This document shows, one piece after another, positions 14,601-21,995 of a stretch of DNA of 21,995 nt. Below the pieces are notes generated by a model. The model saw nothing but the letters and a program-made list of their open reading frames with translations, made no database searches and was not told the origin of the DNA. This DNA is from an uncultured Lachnospiraceae bacterium (GTDB lineage Bacteria; Bacillota; Clostridia; Lachnospirales; Lachnospiraceae). The stretch is taken from the NCBI GenBank assembly GCA_905201915.1, contig CAJKQE010000032.1, positions 1-21,995 of the forward strand. The letters run 5' to 3'. Made by a program: the position numbers and the translations under genes. The first letter of the stretch is position 1. Every line of letters begins with the position of its first letter.

Positions 14601-16366
14601 GTATTTTTTTCCAATTGCTTCATTAAATATCTGCCTACAACAGGGGAAAATCCGGAAATATTTCGTATATAGGCAAAATCCTTTCCGAAAATTTTCTTCT
14701 CTGCCTGTAAATCCTTTTCTTCTCCTGCAAAAACACCTAATACACAAACTCCTTGATTACGAAGTCTTCTCACTGCAAATCCTGTATCTTTTATAGCATA
14801 ATCCCCATAATAAGGTTTTGGATTTCTGGCATTCGGACGATTTAAAATCACATCATAGGGCTTTCCGTCACTTAAAACAATTAAGATTTTATGCTCTTCT
14901 TCTCTTTGCAGCAAATCATATTCTACAGCTTTAATTGCAAGCCCATCTCTATTATTTGAAGATGTTACATATTCAAAAATATTACTGTTTTCTATTCTGT
15001 CTGCATCATAATCCCGAAAATTATGCAATACTGTATAATCCCAAAAGGTACAAAAACTATTCACTCTGTGAGGAATTCCTACATTACTTAATGCCTCACT
15101 TAAAATATATGCCTGAATAGCAACCTGCCCCTGTCTGGAACGCTGAGAGCCGCTGGCGTCAATTAAAACATCTACCACAAAACTGCTGCTGTCTTCATAA
15201 AGCTCTTTTTTGAAAACCTGTGCATTTCCTGTTCGTCCAATACGCCAAAGTCTGCGAGGCAATAATGTTCCTCTGTCTGACAAGGTTTCCTCTTTTTCAT
15301 CTCTCATAGTAAGGGTTTTTTTGAGCATATCTGTGAGAAGACGAATATTATTTTTTACTGCTCTATGATTGTCATGGTATTCATAAAGATTCTTCCCCTT
15401 TTGTTTTCTGGCATACTCGTACTGATAATTACGAAGCACAGGCTCTTTTAAAATCCCCTTTGTAAAATAAAGACTGCAGTCGCTGTGTATTCCCCGACAC
15501 ACAAGAGCATTAATTTTCTTTTCCTCACTCTCAGTGAGATAAGTCTTTCCATAATTTCGCTCCACATAGGAATACATCTTTTCCAAAGCCTTTTCATCCA
15601 CTACTAAAATACGCTTTGTGGCTTCCTCTGTGTTTTTTTCCTGTTCTTCTTTCTTCTCAGCTTCTCTGGTGTCCAGATTTGTCATATTTTCTGTAACTTT
15701 ATCCAAATAAGTTTCCAATGTATTTTCCAAAGCTTCTTCTTCTAAAAAATCTTCCCATGAAAACTCTGCCAGTTCCTCCAAAGTTACAGACAGCACTTTC
15801 GTTAAATCTCCCTGATTTCTTTCAAAATACGGATCAATCAATTCATTATACAGTTTATCTGTTGTTTGAATAAGTTTCATCGTATCCTGTGCATGAGAAA
15901 GTTCCTGCACCATATCCATAAAGTACCTCTGTCTCGCCTCTACAGCTCCTTTCCCATTTAAAATTTCGCGAAAAAGAGCTACTTTTAATTTACCTGCAGG
16001 GTTTCCCGATAATTTGTGAAAATCCATATCCAGAATGTCCTCACAGGCACGTCTTCTGATGTTGGAAACTCCTTCCCTCTCTGCTATAATCTTCCCCGAA
16101 ACTGCAAATTCAATGCAAAGCTGCGCCAAATCCATGAGCGGAGCCTCCATTGCATGAAGATAAATCTTTTTTACCAGATACAGAGAATATTCCTCTCTGT
16201 CAAAATATCGTGCAAAGGCCCCCTGTTTAATTCCATCATACAACGCTATATATTTTGATTTTGCAAAAGCGGCTAAATCCGGCTTAAATTCCAGAGAATA
16301 ATCACCACTGACCGTCCACATAAGATTTTTTATTCTATTTTCCAGTTCCAGTTCAAATTCTTCCAT
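14597..16366 (-). CDS. CobT-like VWA-domain protein (partner of a MoxR ATPase)
   Basis: A 589-aa cytoplasmic protein. Residues 1-230 are helical and unrecognised; 230-260 is a charged Glu/Lys linker; 380-589 is a VWA domain of the CobT/NorD type. The metal-site motif DASGS (403-407), NRDGLA (472-477) and SDGKPYD (499-505) correspond to the IDNSGS, NIDGEA and ISDGAPVD motifs of the CobT C-terminal domain. Such proteins work with a MoxR/CobS-type AAA ATPase to remodel or insert metal into a target protein. The ATPase gene ends only 8 nt upstream, and AGAGG precedes the ATG. No CobN-like chelatase, nitric-oxide reductase or other obvious client is encoded here, so the target is unknown. Confidence 0.85.
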   Translation of the reverse strand: MEEFELELENRIKNLMWTVSGDYSLEFKPDLAAFAKSKYIALYDGIKQGAFARYFDREEYSLYLVKKIYLHAMEAPLMDLAQLCIEFAVSGKIIAEREGVSNIRRRACEDILDMDFHKLSGNPAGKLKVALFREILNGKGAVEARQRYFMDMVQELSHAQDTMKLIQTTDKLYNELIDPYFERNQGDLTKVLSVTLEELAEFSWEDFLEEEALENTLETYLDKVTENMTNLDTREAEKKEEQEKNTEEATKRILVVDEKALEKMYSYVERNYGKTYLTESEEKKINALVCRGIHSDCSLYFTKGILKEPVLRNYQYEYARKQKGKNLYEYHDNHRAVKNNIRLLTDMLKKTLTMRDEKEETLSDRGTLLPRRLWRIGRTGNAQVFKKELYEDSSSFVVDVLIDASGSQRSRQGQVAIQAYILSEALSNVGIPHRVNSFCTFWDYTVLHNFRDYDADRIENSNIFEYVTSSNNRDGLAIKAVEYDLLQREEEHKILIVLSDGKPYDVILNRPNARNPKPYYGDYAIKDTGFAVRRLRNQGVCVLGVFAGEEKDLQAEKKIFGKDFAYIRNISGFSPVVGRYLMKQLEKNT

Positions 16367-16374
16367 AATAACCT

Positions 16375-17295
16375 CTATTTCTCAAATACATCCTGTGGAG
16401 TCCATGTATCAGGAATTCTGGTAAGCACTACATCCTGTACAATTTCTTTCTCAAAAATATCAAAGCACTTATTTACTACGCCAATCTGTACAGCCAGCCT
16501 TGGCTTCAATCCTTGCTTTATCGTTTTTAATGCTCCTAAAATCCCTCGAAGATCCAGAGCCTTTGTACTGATTTCACTATTTTGCGCTTTCAACTGTAAG
16601 TCCATAAAAAGCCCAATCCACTGTTTCTTTGCATTCTCTTTCAATGTAGGAAACTTAGAAGATAAAATATAATCCAGAGTTTCTTCATCCTGAGACGGCA
16701 TATCAATAACCATAAAACGAGATACAAGAGCTTCATTTAACTCTTTTGTTCCCGCATAACCGTAGTTCATAGTTCCAATAAATCTGGCAGCCTCATGAAT
16801 ATCAATTTTATCATATCCCGGAACATCAATACTTCTTCTATAATCTAACGAAGCATGAAGCACGGAAACAGCATCATTCTTTGCCATATTAATTTCGTCT
16901 AAAATTCCGAACCCACCATACTGAGCACATCGGTAAATACTTCCTTTTCGAAGCTGTACTTCATTATTTACAAACGTATCTGTCCCAATTAAATCACCGC
17001 TGTCTGTGTTCACATGAAAAGATACATTATACACAGGACGTCCGAAAATCCAAGCCAGATTTTCTGCTAAAACATTCTTTCCCGTTGCCTTTGCTCCTGT
17101 AAGCAGAAGATTTTCACCTTGAAGAAGCGCCGCAATTCCCATTTCCAGTACTTCTCTGCCGTAAAAATACATATCAGGACAACTTACTCTGCTCTGTTCC
17201 CTTTCTTCCACAGGATATCTGCGCCGAAACTCCTCCACTCCTTCAATCAGCCCCTTATCAACCTGCTGTTCCCTTAAAAATTCCAATTCCTTCAT
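16375..17295 (-). CDS. MoxR-family AAA+ ATPase (CbbQ/NorQ-like)
   Basis: A 306-aa AAA+ protein: Walker A GAKATGKN (67-74), Walker B GGFGILDE (to 134), sensor-1 asparagine in GTMNYGYAGT (about 167) and arginine-finger segment EALVSRF (about 183), followed by a helical lid. I chose the ATG at 17295 because AGAGG sits about 9 nt upstream; an in-frame GTG two codons earlier is too close to that site. MoxR ATPases form hexameric rings that act as chaperones with VWA-domain partners, and the VWA gene follows 8 nt later. It is preceded by its own promoter candidate and by the large palindrome that follows the glutamine synthetase gene. Confidence 0.88.
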   Translation of the reverse strand: MKELEFLREQQVDKGLIEGVEEFRRRYPVEEREQSRVSCPDMYFYGREVLEMGIAALLQGENLLLTGAKATGKNVLAENLAWIFGRPVYNVSFHVNTDSGDLIGTDTFVNNEVQLRKGSIYRCAQYGGFGILDEINMAKNDAVSVLHASLDYRRSIDVPGYDKIDIHEAARFIGTMNYGYAGTKELNEALVSRFMVIDMPSQDEETLDYILSSKFPTLKENAKKQWIGLFMDLQLKAQNSEISTKALDLRGILGALKTIKQGLKPRLAVQIGVVNKCFDIFEKEIVQDVVLTRIPDTWTPQDVFEK

Positions 17296-17321
17296 ATACA
17301 CAATCCTCTTTCCATCTTCTC

Positions 17322-17349
17322 ATTATTCCACAAGCATTTTCACTCTCAA
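17322..17349 (-). promoter_or_regulatory. Candidate promoter of the moxR-VWA pair
   Basis: On the minus strand TTGAGA (17344-17349), a 16-nt spacer and AATAAT (17322-17327), each one base off consensus. Transcription would start near 17315, leaving a leader of about 20 nt. The stretch 17350-17410 shows no other clear signal. Confidence 0.5.
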
Positions 17350-17410
17350 CCATTCCCTGCAATTCCTTTCAGAACAACCAACTTCTCCATCTTGATTACA
17401 TACAAAAAGA

Positions 17411-17552
17411 AGTTATTACACTAAGCGTATTAGAGATATTGATATATTTTCAGCGAATTTGTCGAGTACGCTTTGAGACCATAGGCTCAAAGCGAACGCA
17501 GACTGAGCATAAAATATATCAATATTCTCGATACGCACTTAGTAGAATAACT
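17411..17552. repeat. 142-bp near-palindromic element downstream of glutamine synthetase
   Basis: The outer arms (17411-17450 and 17511-17552, about 40 nt each) are inverted copies: AGTTATT at both ends, then ACTAAG, CGTAT and a perfect 16-nt core TATTGATATATTTT plus flanks, with a few mismatches and a 2-nt indel. The middle holds a second perfect hairpin, CGCTTTGAG (17469-17477) with CTCAAAGCG (17486-17494). Arms are very AT-rich and the centre is GC-richer. On the minus strand the element is followed by CTTCTTTTTG, so it could terminate the glutamine synthetase transcript. Size and shape also resemble a MITE or a dispersed palindromic repeat. No open reading frame of note and no clear target-site duplication are visible. 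Confidence 0.75.
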
Positions 17553-17562
17553 CCCTTATCCT

Positions 17563-19677
17563 TTACACTTCAAACAATAAATCTCCATAAGACGGCATTG
17601 GCCAGATTTCCTTATCCACAATCATTTCCAATTCATCTACCGGTTTTCTCAACGCTTCCATTGCCGGAATTACCTGCTGGCGATAATAAAAAGCTTTATC
17701 TTTTCCATCTTCCATAGCTGCCGCTATTTCTGTTACCTCTTTCAGATGATTTAAAGCATTTTTTGTTTCTTTTAAAAGTACAGATGTTTCATTTAATAAA
17801 TCTGTCTGTACCTCCACATCTAAAATACCGGCTGCAACTACTGCATTAATAGAATCTGCAAGCTGCCTTGTATATTTAATTACTGCAGGAATAATCTGCT
17901 TTCCTGCAACATCCAGCATAGTTCTCGCTTCAATGTTAATTGCTTTTGCATAAGCTTCATATTTAATTTCTTTTCTGGACTCTAATTCCGCTTTTGTAAA
18001 GACACCAAATTCTTTAAAAAGCTTCACCGTCTTTTCACTGGTAAGAGTTTCTATTGTCTCTACCATGCAGCTAAGATTGGGAAGTCCTCTCTTTTCGGCT
18101 TCCTCCACCCATTCCTTTGAATATCCGTTTCCGTTAAATACTATACGCTGATGCTCTGTAAAGTTCTTTTTCATTAAATCATGAACTGCTACATCAAAAT
18201 CCTCTGCATTCTCCAGAACATCACACACTTCTTTAAATGCCTGTGCCACAATGGTGTTTAACACTACGTTGGCAGGTGCAATAGAGTCTCTGGAACCAAC
18301 CATACGGAACTCAAACTTATTTCCTGTAAAGGCAAAAGGTGAAGTTCTGTTTCTATCTGTTGTGTCACGCATAAACTCAGGAATAGCCTTTACACCTGTT
18401 TCCAGTTTTTCCATTCCAATACTATGATTTGCCATACCGGTAGTAATCAACTGATTCATAACATCCGTAAGCTGAGCACCCAAAAATACAGAAATAATTG
18501 CCGGTGGCGCCTCATTTGCACCTAAACGATGGTCATTTCCCACATCTGCTGCTGACTCTCTTAAAAGAGCTGCGTGTTCATCCACTGCCTTTAAAATACA
18601 GCTCAACACAAGAAGAAACTGAACATTATCATGAGGTGTAATTCCGGGCTCTAAAAGGTTATGTCCTGTGTCTGTTGTAAGAGACCAGTTATTATGCTTT
18701 CCAGAACCATTTACCCCTGCAAATGGTTTTTCATGAAGCAGACATTTCATACCATGCTGAGAAGCAACTCTCTTTAAAGTTTGCATAACAATCTGGTTAT
18801 GATCAACTTCCACATTTGCTTCTGCATAAATCGGTGCCAACTCATGCTGTGCCGGAGCTGCTTCATTATGCTGTGTCTTAGAAGTTACCCCAAGTCTCCA
18901 AAGTTCTTCATTAACATGCTTCATATATGCAGAAACCTTCTGACGGATTGCTCCCAGATAATGGTCATCCAATTCCTGTCCTTTTGGTGGCATAGCACCA
19001 AACAAAGTACGTCCTGTGAAAACTAAATCTTTTCTCTGTCTGAATTTTTCATCACTTACTAAAAAGTACTCCTGCTCAGCGCCTACAGAAGGTGTAACTT
19101 TTTTCGAAGTAGTATCCCCAAATAAACGAATTAAACGAAGAGCCTGTGTATTGATTGCCTGCATGGAACGCAGCAATGGTGTTTTCTGATCCAATGCTTC
19201 TCCTGTATAAGAACAAAATGCTGTAGGAATACATAAAGTAGCTCCTGCTGCATCATGACGTACAAAAGCCGGAGAAGTACAATCCCAAGCTGTATAACCT
19301 CGCGCTTCAAAAGTAGCACGCAGTCCTCCTGATGGAAAAGAAGATGCATCCGGTTCTCCCTTAATCAGCTCTTTTCCGGAAAAGCTCATTAATACCTTTC
19401 CATTTGGAAGGGGTGCGGTAATAAATGAGTCATGTTTCTCAGCAGTTACTCCTGTCAATGGCTGAAACCAATGGGTATAATGGGTTGCGCCTTTTTCAAT
19501 CGCCCATTCTTTCATTTCATGGGCAATTACATCAGCCATTTCCAAAGATAATTCTTTTCCTTCAAGAATTGTCTGCTTCAAATCTTTATATATTTTCTTA
19601 GGAAGACGCTGCTGCATTACTACATCATTAAAAACATCCTCACCAAAAATTTTTGATACATCGATATACTCACTCAT
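17563..19677 (-). CDS. glnN: Type III glutamine synthetase (GSIII)
   Basis: A 704-aa enzyme, far longer than GSI (about 470 aa) and in the range of GSIII. It joins ammonia to glutamate using ATP and is the main ammonia-assimilation step in many gut anaerobes. Family marks are visible: HYTHWFQPLTG (66-76), SVGAEQEYFLV (about 197-207), FAGVNGSGKHNNWSL (about 319-333) and LGANEAPPAIIS. The long C-terminal helical part is complete. I chose the ATG at 19677 because AGGAAGGA precedes it at proper spacing and the protein then begins MSEYIDVSKIFG; the open frame runs 7 codons further up without such a site. A hairpin (19727-19748) lies in the 91-nt leader and the large palindrome follows the stop, so expression may be separately controlled. 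Confidence 0.95.
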   Translation of the reverse strand: MSEYIDVSKIFGEDVFNDVVMQQRLPKKIYKDLKQTILEGKELSLEMADVIAHEMKEWAIEKGATHYTHWFQPLTGVTAEKHDSFITAPLPNGKVLMSFSGKELIKGEPDASSFPSGGLRATFEARGYTAWDCTSPAFVRHDAAGATLCIPTAFCSYTGEALDQKTPLLRSMQAINTQALRLIRLFGDTTSKKVTPSVGAEQEYFLVSDEKFRQRKDLVFTGRTLFGAMPPKGQELDDHYLGAIRQKVSAYMKHVNEELWRLGVTSKTQHNEAAPAQHELAPIYAEANVEVDHNQIVMQTLKRVASQHGMKCLLHEKPFAGVNGSGKHNNWSLTTDTGHNLLEPGITPHDNVQFLLVLSCILKAVDEHAALLRESAADVGNDHRLGANEAPPAIISVFLGAQLTDVMNQLITTGMANHSIGMEKLETGVKAIPEFMRDTTDRNRTSPFAFTGNKFEFRMVGSRDSIAPANVVLNTIVAQAFKEVCDVLENAEDFDVAVHDLMKKNFTEHQRIVFNGNGYSKEWVEEAEKRGLPNLSCMVETIETLTSEKTVKLFKEFGVFTKAELESRKEIKYEAYAKAINIEARTMLDVAGKQIIPAVIKYTRQLADSINAVVAAGILDVEVQTDLLNETSVLLKETKNALNHLKEVTEIAAAMEDGKDKAFYYRQQVIPAMEALRKPVDELEMIVDKEIWPMPSYGDLLFEV

Positions 19678-19726
19678 TCTTTCGTTCCTTCCTCTCATTG
19701 CAATCTTATTACACTGTCGTAAAACT

Positions 19727-19748
19727 GCTTTTAAGATACCTCAAAAGC
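19727..19748 (-). other. Leader hairpin before glutamine synthetase
   Basis: On the minus strand GCTTTTGAG pairs with CTTAAAAGC (9 bp, one G-U) around a GTAT loop, followed by AGTTTTACG. It may be a weak terminator for the YtaF-like gene or an attenuator in the glutamine synthetase leader. A candidate promoter TTGCAA-17 nt-TATCTT overlaps it (TATCTT lies in the loop and right arm), so function is unclear. Confidence 0.4.
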
Positions 19749-19768
19749 CGTCACATTGCAAGCATTTT

Positions 19769-20317
19769 TTATCTTTTCCACAAAAAGCTCATTGCTAAAA
19801 GCAAAAGACATACACCACTTACCCACGATAAATCTTTCTGAGTTGTATTGCGAAATACACATCCCAGCTTCCATCCCAGTTCCATCATCGCAATTCCACA
19901 TATAAAAGTCCCCGCAGCCAAAAAAAACTGTCCTGACTGTAGCAATCCAGTCCCCACTCCTACGGCAAGGCTGTCAAGAGAAAGCAAAAATGCCAACGTA
20001 AAACCTTCTGATGCAGTAAGTTCTTTATAAATTTCCTGTTTTTCTTCTTTTTGAAAGAAAAAACTTAAAATTCGATATAACCCAATGCTAATAAGAAGAA
20101 TTGCCCCCAAATACATTGTTACATCCTCCGAAAGAAAACCAGAAAGAAAACCACCTGTAAGAAGAGATAGACCTAACAGTCCACTCATAATTACATTCAT
20201 TCCTGCTACAATTTTAAAAGGCATTTTTACTTTTCTCATGCCATAAGCAAAACTGACCACAAAAGAATCTGTGGTCAGTACAAAAATCAATAATATTTCT
20301 TTTATTATTATTGCCAT
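19769..20317 (-). CDS. ytaF: YtaF-like (MntP/DUF204 superfamily) membrane protein
   Basis: A 182-aa protein with about six membrane helices in two repeated halves, each starting with an Asp-Ser motif in a helix: TTDSFVVSFAYGMRKVKMP near residues 15-33 and SLDSLAVGVGTG near 112-123. This matches YtaF, the sporulation-associated relative of the manganese exporter MntP. The ATG at 20317 has AGGTGG 9 nt upstream and gives the typical N-terminus; an upstream in-frame TTG at 20374 is unlikely to be used. Family members are probably cation exporters, but the substrate is not settled. It begins 65 nt after the lipid kinase gene. The D-S pairs in both halves are intact. Confidence 0.8.
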   Translation of the reverse strand: MAIIIKEILLIFVLTTDSFVVSFAYGMRKVKMPFKIVAGMNVIMSGLLGLSLLTGGFLSGFLSEDVTMYLGAILLISIGLYRILSFFFQKEEKQEIYKELTASEGFTLAFLLSLDSLAVGVGTGLLQSGQFFLAAGTFICGIAMMELGWKLGCVFRNTTQKDLSWVSGVCLLLLAMSFLWKR

Positions 20318-20382
20318 TCCTGTTGCCCACCTGCTTTGTCTGTTTAAAATATTATATGACAAAATCAGCAACAAGGTTTCTT

Positions 20383-21303
20383 TTACTCAGGTGGGTTAAT
20401 TAAAGGCACCTCTTCATTTTTCGCCAACATAATGTGAACTACATGTTTCAGATTTTTAATTATCACACTTTTATGAAGTCCTCCAAACTCCCCATCCAGT
20501 GTCCATGAAATTTCTTCTTCACATTCAATGGATAGTTCTGTAGCCTTAAACACCTCAATCATCTTCGTATCATTTGTTCCTACAAGAGATGCAATAATTT
20601 CATTTAATTCTAAAATATTCTTTGGTCTTCTGATAAACATAACTTCAAAGACACCATCATCTAACATGACATCCGGACCTGTCAGACGTTTAAATCCACC
20701 TACAGAAGTAGAATTACTAATCATACCGAAAATAAATTCGCCTGAAAGCTCTACATTATCACTTTTTACATGTAAATTATAAGATTTAATGTTAAAAAGT
20801 CTCTGTGTTCCTTCTAATATATATGCCGCATGTCCCAGAATATTTTTCATATCCTGATTTGTCTCATAAGATACATCTGTAAACAATCCAAATGCCGCAA
20901 TATATACAAAATAATCCTCATTAAATCCACCTACATCAAAGGCGTGAGGTATCCCTTCCACAATATCCGTTGCTGCCTGCAGCATATTTTTAGATATATG
21001 CAGACTATTGGCAAAATCATTGGTACTTCCCGCTGGAATATAACCAATGGGAACTTGATGTCCTCCTATAAGCATACCGGTAACGACCTCATCAAGAGTT
21101 CCGTCACCACCACTTGCAACTACAATATCATAATCTCCTGCTTTTCTTTTTGTCACCTTTAGTCCGTCCATATAGGCCTGTGTAGGGTGAACGGTAATTT
21201 CATATCCACCTTTCACGAAAATATCCAGAATATCCATAAGGCGGTTTTTAATGCTGCCTTTTCCAGACCTTGGATTAAATATAAAAAGCATTTTTTTCCC
21301 CAT
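20383..21303 (-). CDS. Diacylglycerol kinase family lipid kinase (YegS/DgkB type)
   Basis: A 306-aa cytoplasmic, membrane-associated kinase. FNPRSGKG near the start, the nucleotide-binding GGDGTLDE at 65-72, PAGSTNDFA, and the C-terminal TLDGE motif define the DAGK catalytic family. It would phosphorylate diacylglycerol or a related lipid with ATP, returning diacylglycerol left over from lipoteichoic-acid-type synthesis to phospholipid synthesis. DgkB, YegS and BmrU cannot be told apart from sequence reading alone. Start chosen at the ATG at 21303 behind a strong AGGAGG (9 nt spacing). It has its own promoter just after the rplQ terminator and may be co-transcribed with the YtaF-like gene. 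Confidence 0.93.
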   Translation of the reverse strand: MGKKMLFIFNPRSGKGSIKNRLMDILDIFVKGGYEITVHPTQAYMDGLKVTKRKAGDYDIVVASGGDGTLDEVVTGMLIGGHQVPIGYIPAGSTNDFANSLHISKNMLQAATDIVEGIPHAFDVGGFNEDYFVYIAAFGLFTDVSYETNQDMKNILGHAAYILEGTQRLFNIKSYNLHVKSDNVELSGEFIFGMISNSTSVGGFKRLTGPDVMLDDGVFEVMFIRRPKNILELNEIIASLVGTNDTKMIEVFKATELSIECEEEISWTLDGEFGGLHKSVIIKNLKHVVHIMLAKNEEVPLINPPE

Positions 21304-21337
21304 ACGACAGTCCTCCTATTTTTTTCTTCGATTTTTT

Positions 21338-21366
21338 ATTGTACTACTTTTATAAAAATTAGACAA
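21338..21366 (-). promoter_or_regulatory. Promoter of the lipid kinase gene
   Basis: On the minus strand TTGTCT (21361-21366), a 17-nt spacer and TACAAT (21338-21343). It begins about 20 nt beyond the rplQ terminator hairpin, so it starts a new transcription unit. Confidence 0.65.
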
Positions 21367-21370
21367 GCAA

Positions 21371-21415
21371 AAGGTAAATAAAAAGTGGCTGAGACACAAT
21401 ATTTGCATCTCAGCC
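21371..21415 (-). terminator. Rho-independent terminator after rplQ
   Basis: On the minus strand GGCTGAGA (21415-21408) pairs with TCTCAGCC (21394-21387) around a 13-nt loop and is followed by ACTTTTTATTT. It lies about 17 nt after the rplQ stop and ends the ribosomal-protein operon. Confidence 0.9.
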
Positions 21416-21432
21416 CTATTTTTCTGTTATTA

Positions 21433-21969
21433 TTATACTAATTCCAGAACTACTTCCATCGCTGCGTCACCTTTACGTGGTCCGATTTTGATAATTCTTG
21501 TGTAACCACCGTTACGATCTGCATATTTTGGTGCGATTTCTGTAAATAATTTTTCTGTTAAATCAACTTCTTTTGTGTTTTTCTTTTTACCAGCTGCAGC
21601 TGTTGGAACTTCTTTTACTGGGTAAAGAACTTTTAACATCTGTCTTCTGGCATGTAATCTGGAAGGAGCATCCTTCTTGATTTCTTTCTGTACTTCATCG
21701 TATACAGTAACTTTCTTTCCGTCTACAACTTCTTTTACTCTCTTGCCTTCTGCGTCTTTGCGGGCAACTTTTGCTGTAACAGTAACGGTTTCAAAGTTAT
21801 CTTTTTCACGAACTGCCATTGCAATCAGACCTTCTGCAATTTTGCGAACTTCTTTTGCTTTGGTTTCAGTAGTAACGATTTTTCCATGATACAGTAAGTT
21901 TGTTACCTGGTTTCTCAGTAACGCTTTTCTCTGGTCAGATGTTCTGCCCAATTTTCTATATTTTGCCAT
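21433..21969 (-). CDS. rplQ: 50S ribosomal protein L17 (long form)
   Basis: The protein begins with the L17 pattern KYRKLGRTSDQRKALLRNQVTNLLYHGKIVTTETKAKEVR and ends with LFTEIAPKYADRNGGYTRIIKIGPRKGDAAMEVVLELV. At 178 aa it is about 50 residues longer than E. coli L17 (127 aa). The extra residues lie in the middle, around residues 64-90 and again near 116-136, and are Lys/Val/Glu rich, a pattern I associate with Clostridia. L17 sits near the peptide exit tunnel of the large subunit. The ATG at 21969 follows GGAGG. In most bacteria rpoA lies directly upstream; that would be beyond the right edge. No promoter is visible in the 26 nt before the start. Confidence 0.97.
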   Translation of the reverse strand: MAKYRKLGRTSDQRKALLRNQVTNLLYHGKIVTTETKAKEVRKIAEGLIAMAVREKDNFETVTVTAKVARKDAEGKRVKEVVDGKKVTVYDEVQKEIKKDAPSRLHARRQMLKVLYPVKEVPTAAAGKKKNTKEVDLTEKLFTEIAPKYADRNGGYTRIIKIGPRKGDAAMEVVLELV

Positions 21970-21995
21970 TTTAGATTTCCTCCATTTGTGGAACA

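Noticed and set aside
20318..20374. Extended YtaF-like start at a TTG (20374)
   Set aside because: TTG without a good ribosome site; the ATG at 20317 has AGGTGG upstream and matches the family N-terminus.

Overview
The window looks like a chromosomal segment of a low-GC Firmicute of class Clostridia, most likely a gut Lachnospiraceae (Blautia/Dorea/Ruminococcus type). The basis is the AT-rich sequence, consensus SigA promoters (TTGACA/TATATT) and strong AGGAGG ribosome binding sites, a type III glutamine synthetase, a long-form ribosomal protein L17, a GPH-transporter/GH2 pair and an FtsEX/LytM/S41 cluster. The family assignment is inference from gene content. No phage, transposase, plasmid or CRISPR genes are visible. 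Almost every gene lies on the minus strand; the only plus-strand genes are the GntR/ABC operon at 1072-2965. No gene-free stretch exceeds 300 bases; the longest is 17296-17562.

Read in the direction of transcription (right to left), the window opens with rplQ (L17), the visible tail of a ribosomal/rpoA operon, closed by a clear terminator. Then come a lipid kinase of the diacylglycerol kinase family, a YtaF-type membrane protein and glutamine synthetase III. Glutamine synthetase is followed by an unusual 142-bp near-palindrome (17411-17552) that may act as a terminator and also looks like a small mobile or repeated element. Next is a tightly spaced MoxR ATPase/CobT-like VWA pair, then a divergent WecG/TagA-type glycosyltransferase homologue with its own promoter.

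The centre (7721-13687) reads as a cell-wall/division cluster: a CdaR/PucR-type regulator, ftsE, ftsX, a secreted coiled-coil M23 (LytM) endopeptidase with all its metal ligands, and a membrane-anchored S41 protease. It ends with a maltose/galactoside-type O-acetyltransferase and a strong hairpin terminator. FtsEX probably gates the M23 enzyme at the septum or side wall, as in other Gram-positive FtsEX-hydrolase pairs.

A two-gene sugar operon follows: a GPH sugar:cation symporter translationally coupled to a GH2 beta-galactosidase-like enzyme with an extra helical C-terminal domain. A membrane-anchored amidase comes next. It converges on, and shares a bidirectional terminator with, a plus-strand YtrA-type GntR/ABC ATPase/permease operon. 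A nitroreductase-family gene is divergent from that operon, and a tRNA-Gly(GCC) gene with a consensus promoter is cut off by the left edge.

Most of the content is ordinary chromosomal housekeeping and I do not see a clearly new defence or mobile system. The points most worth a second look are the 142-bp palindrome, the regulator-led FtsEX/LytM/S41 cluster, the MoxR-VWA pair without an obvious chelatase partner, the extra domain on the GH2 enzyme and the degenerate TagA-like protein.
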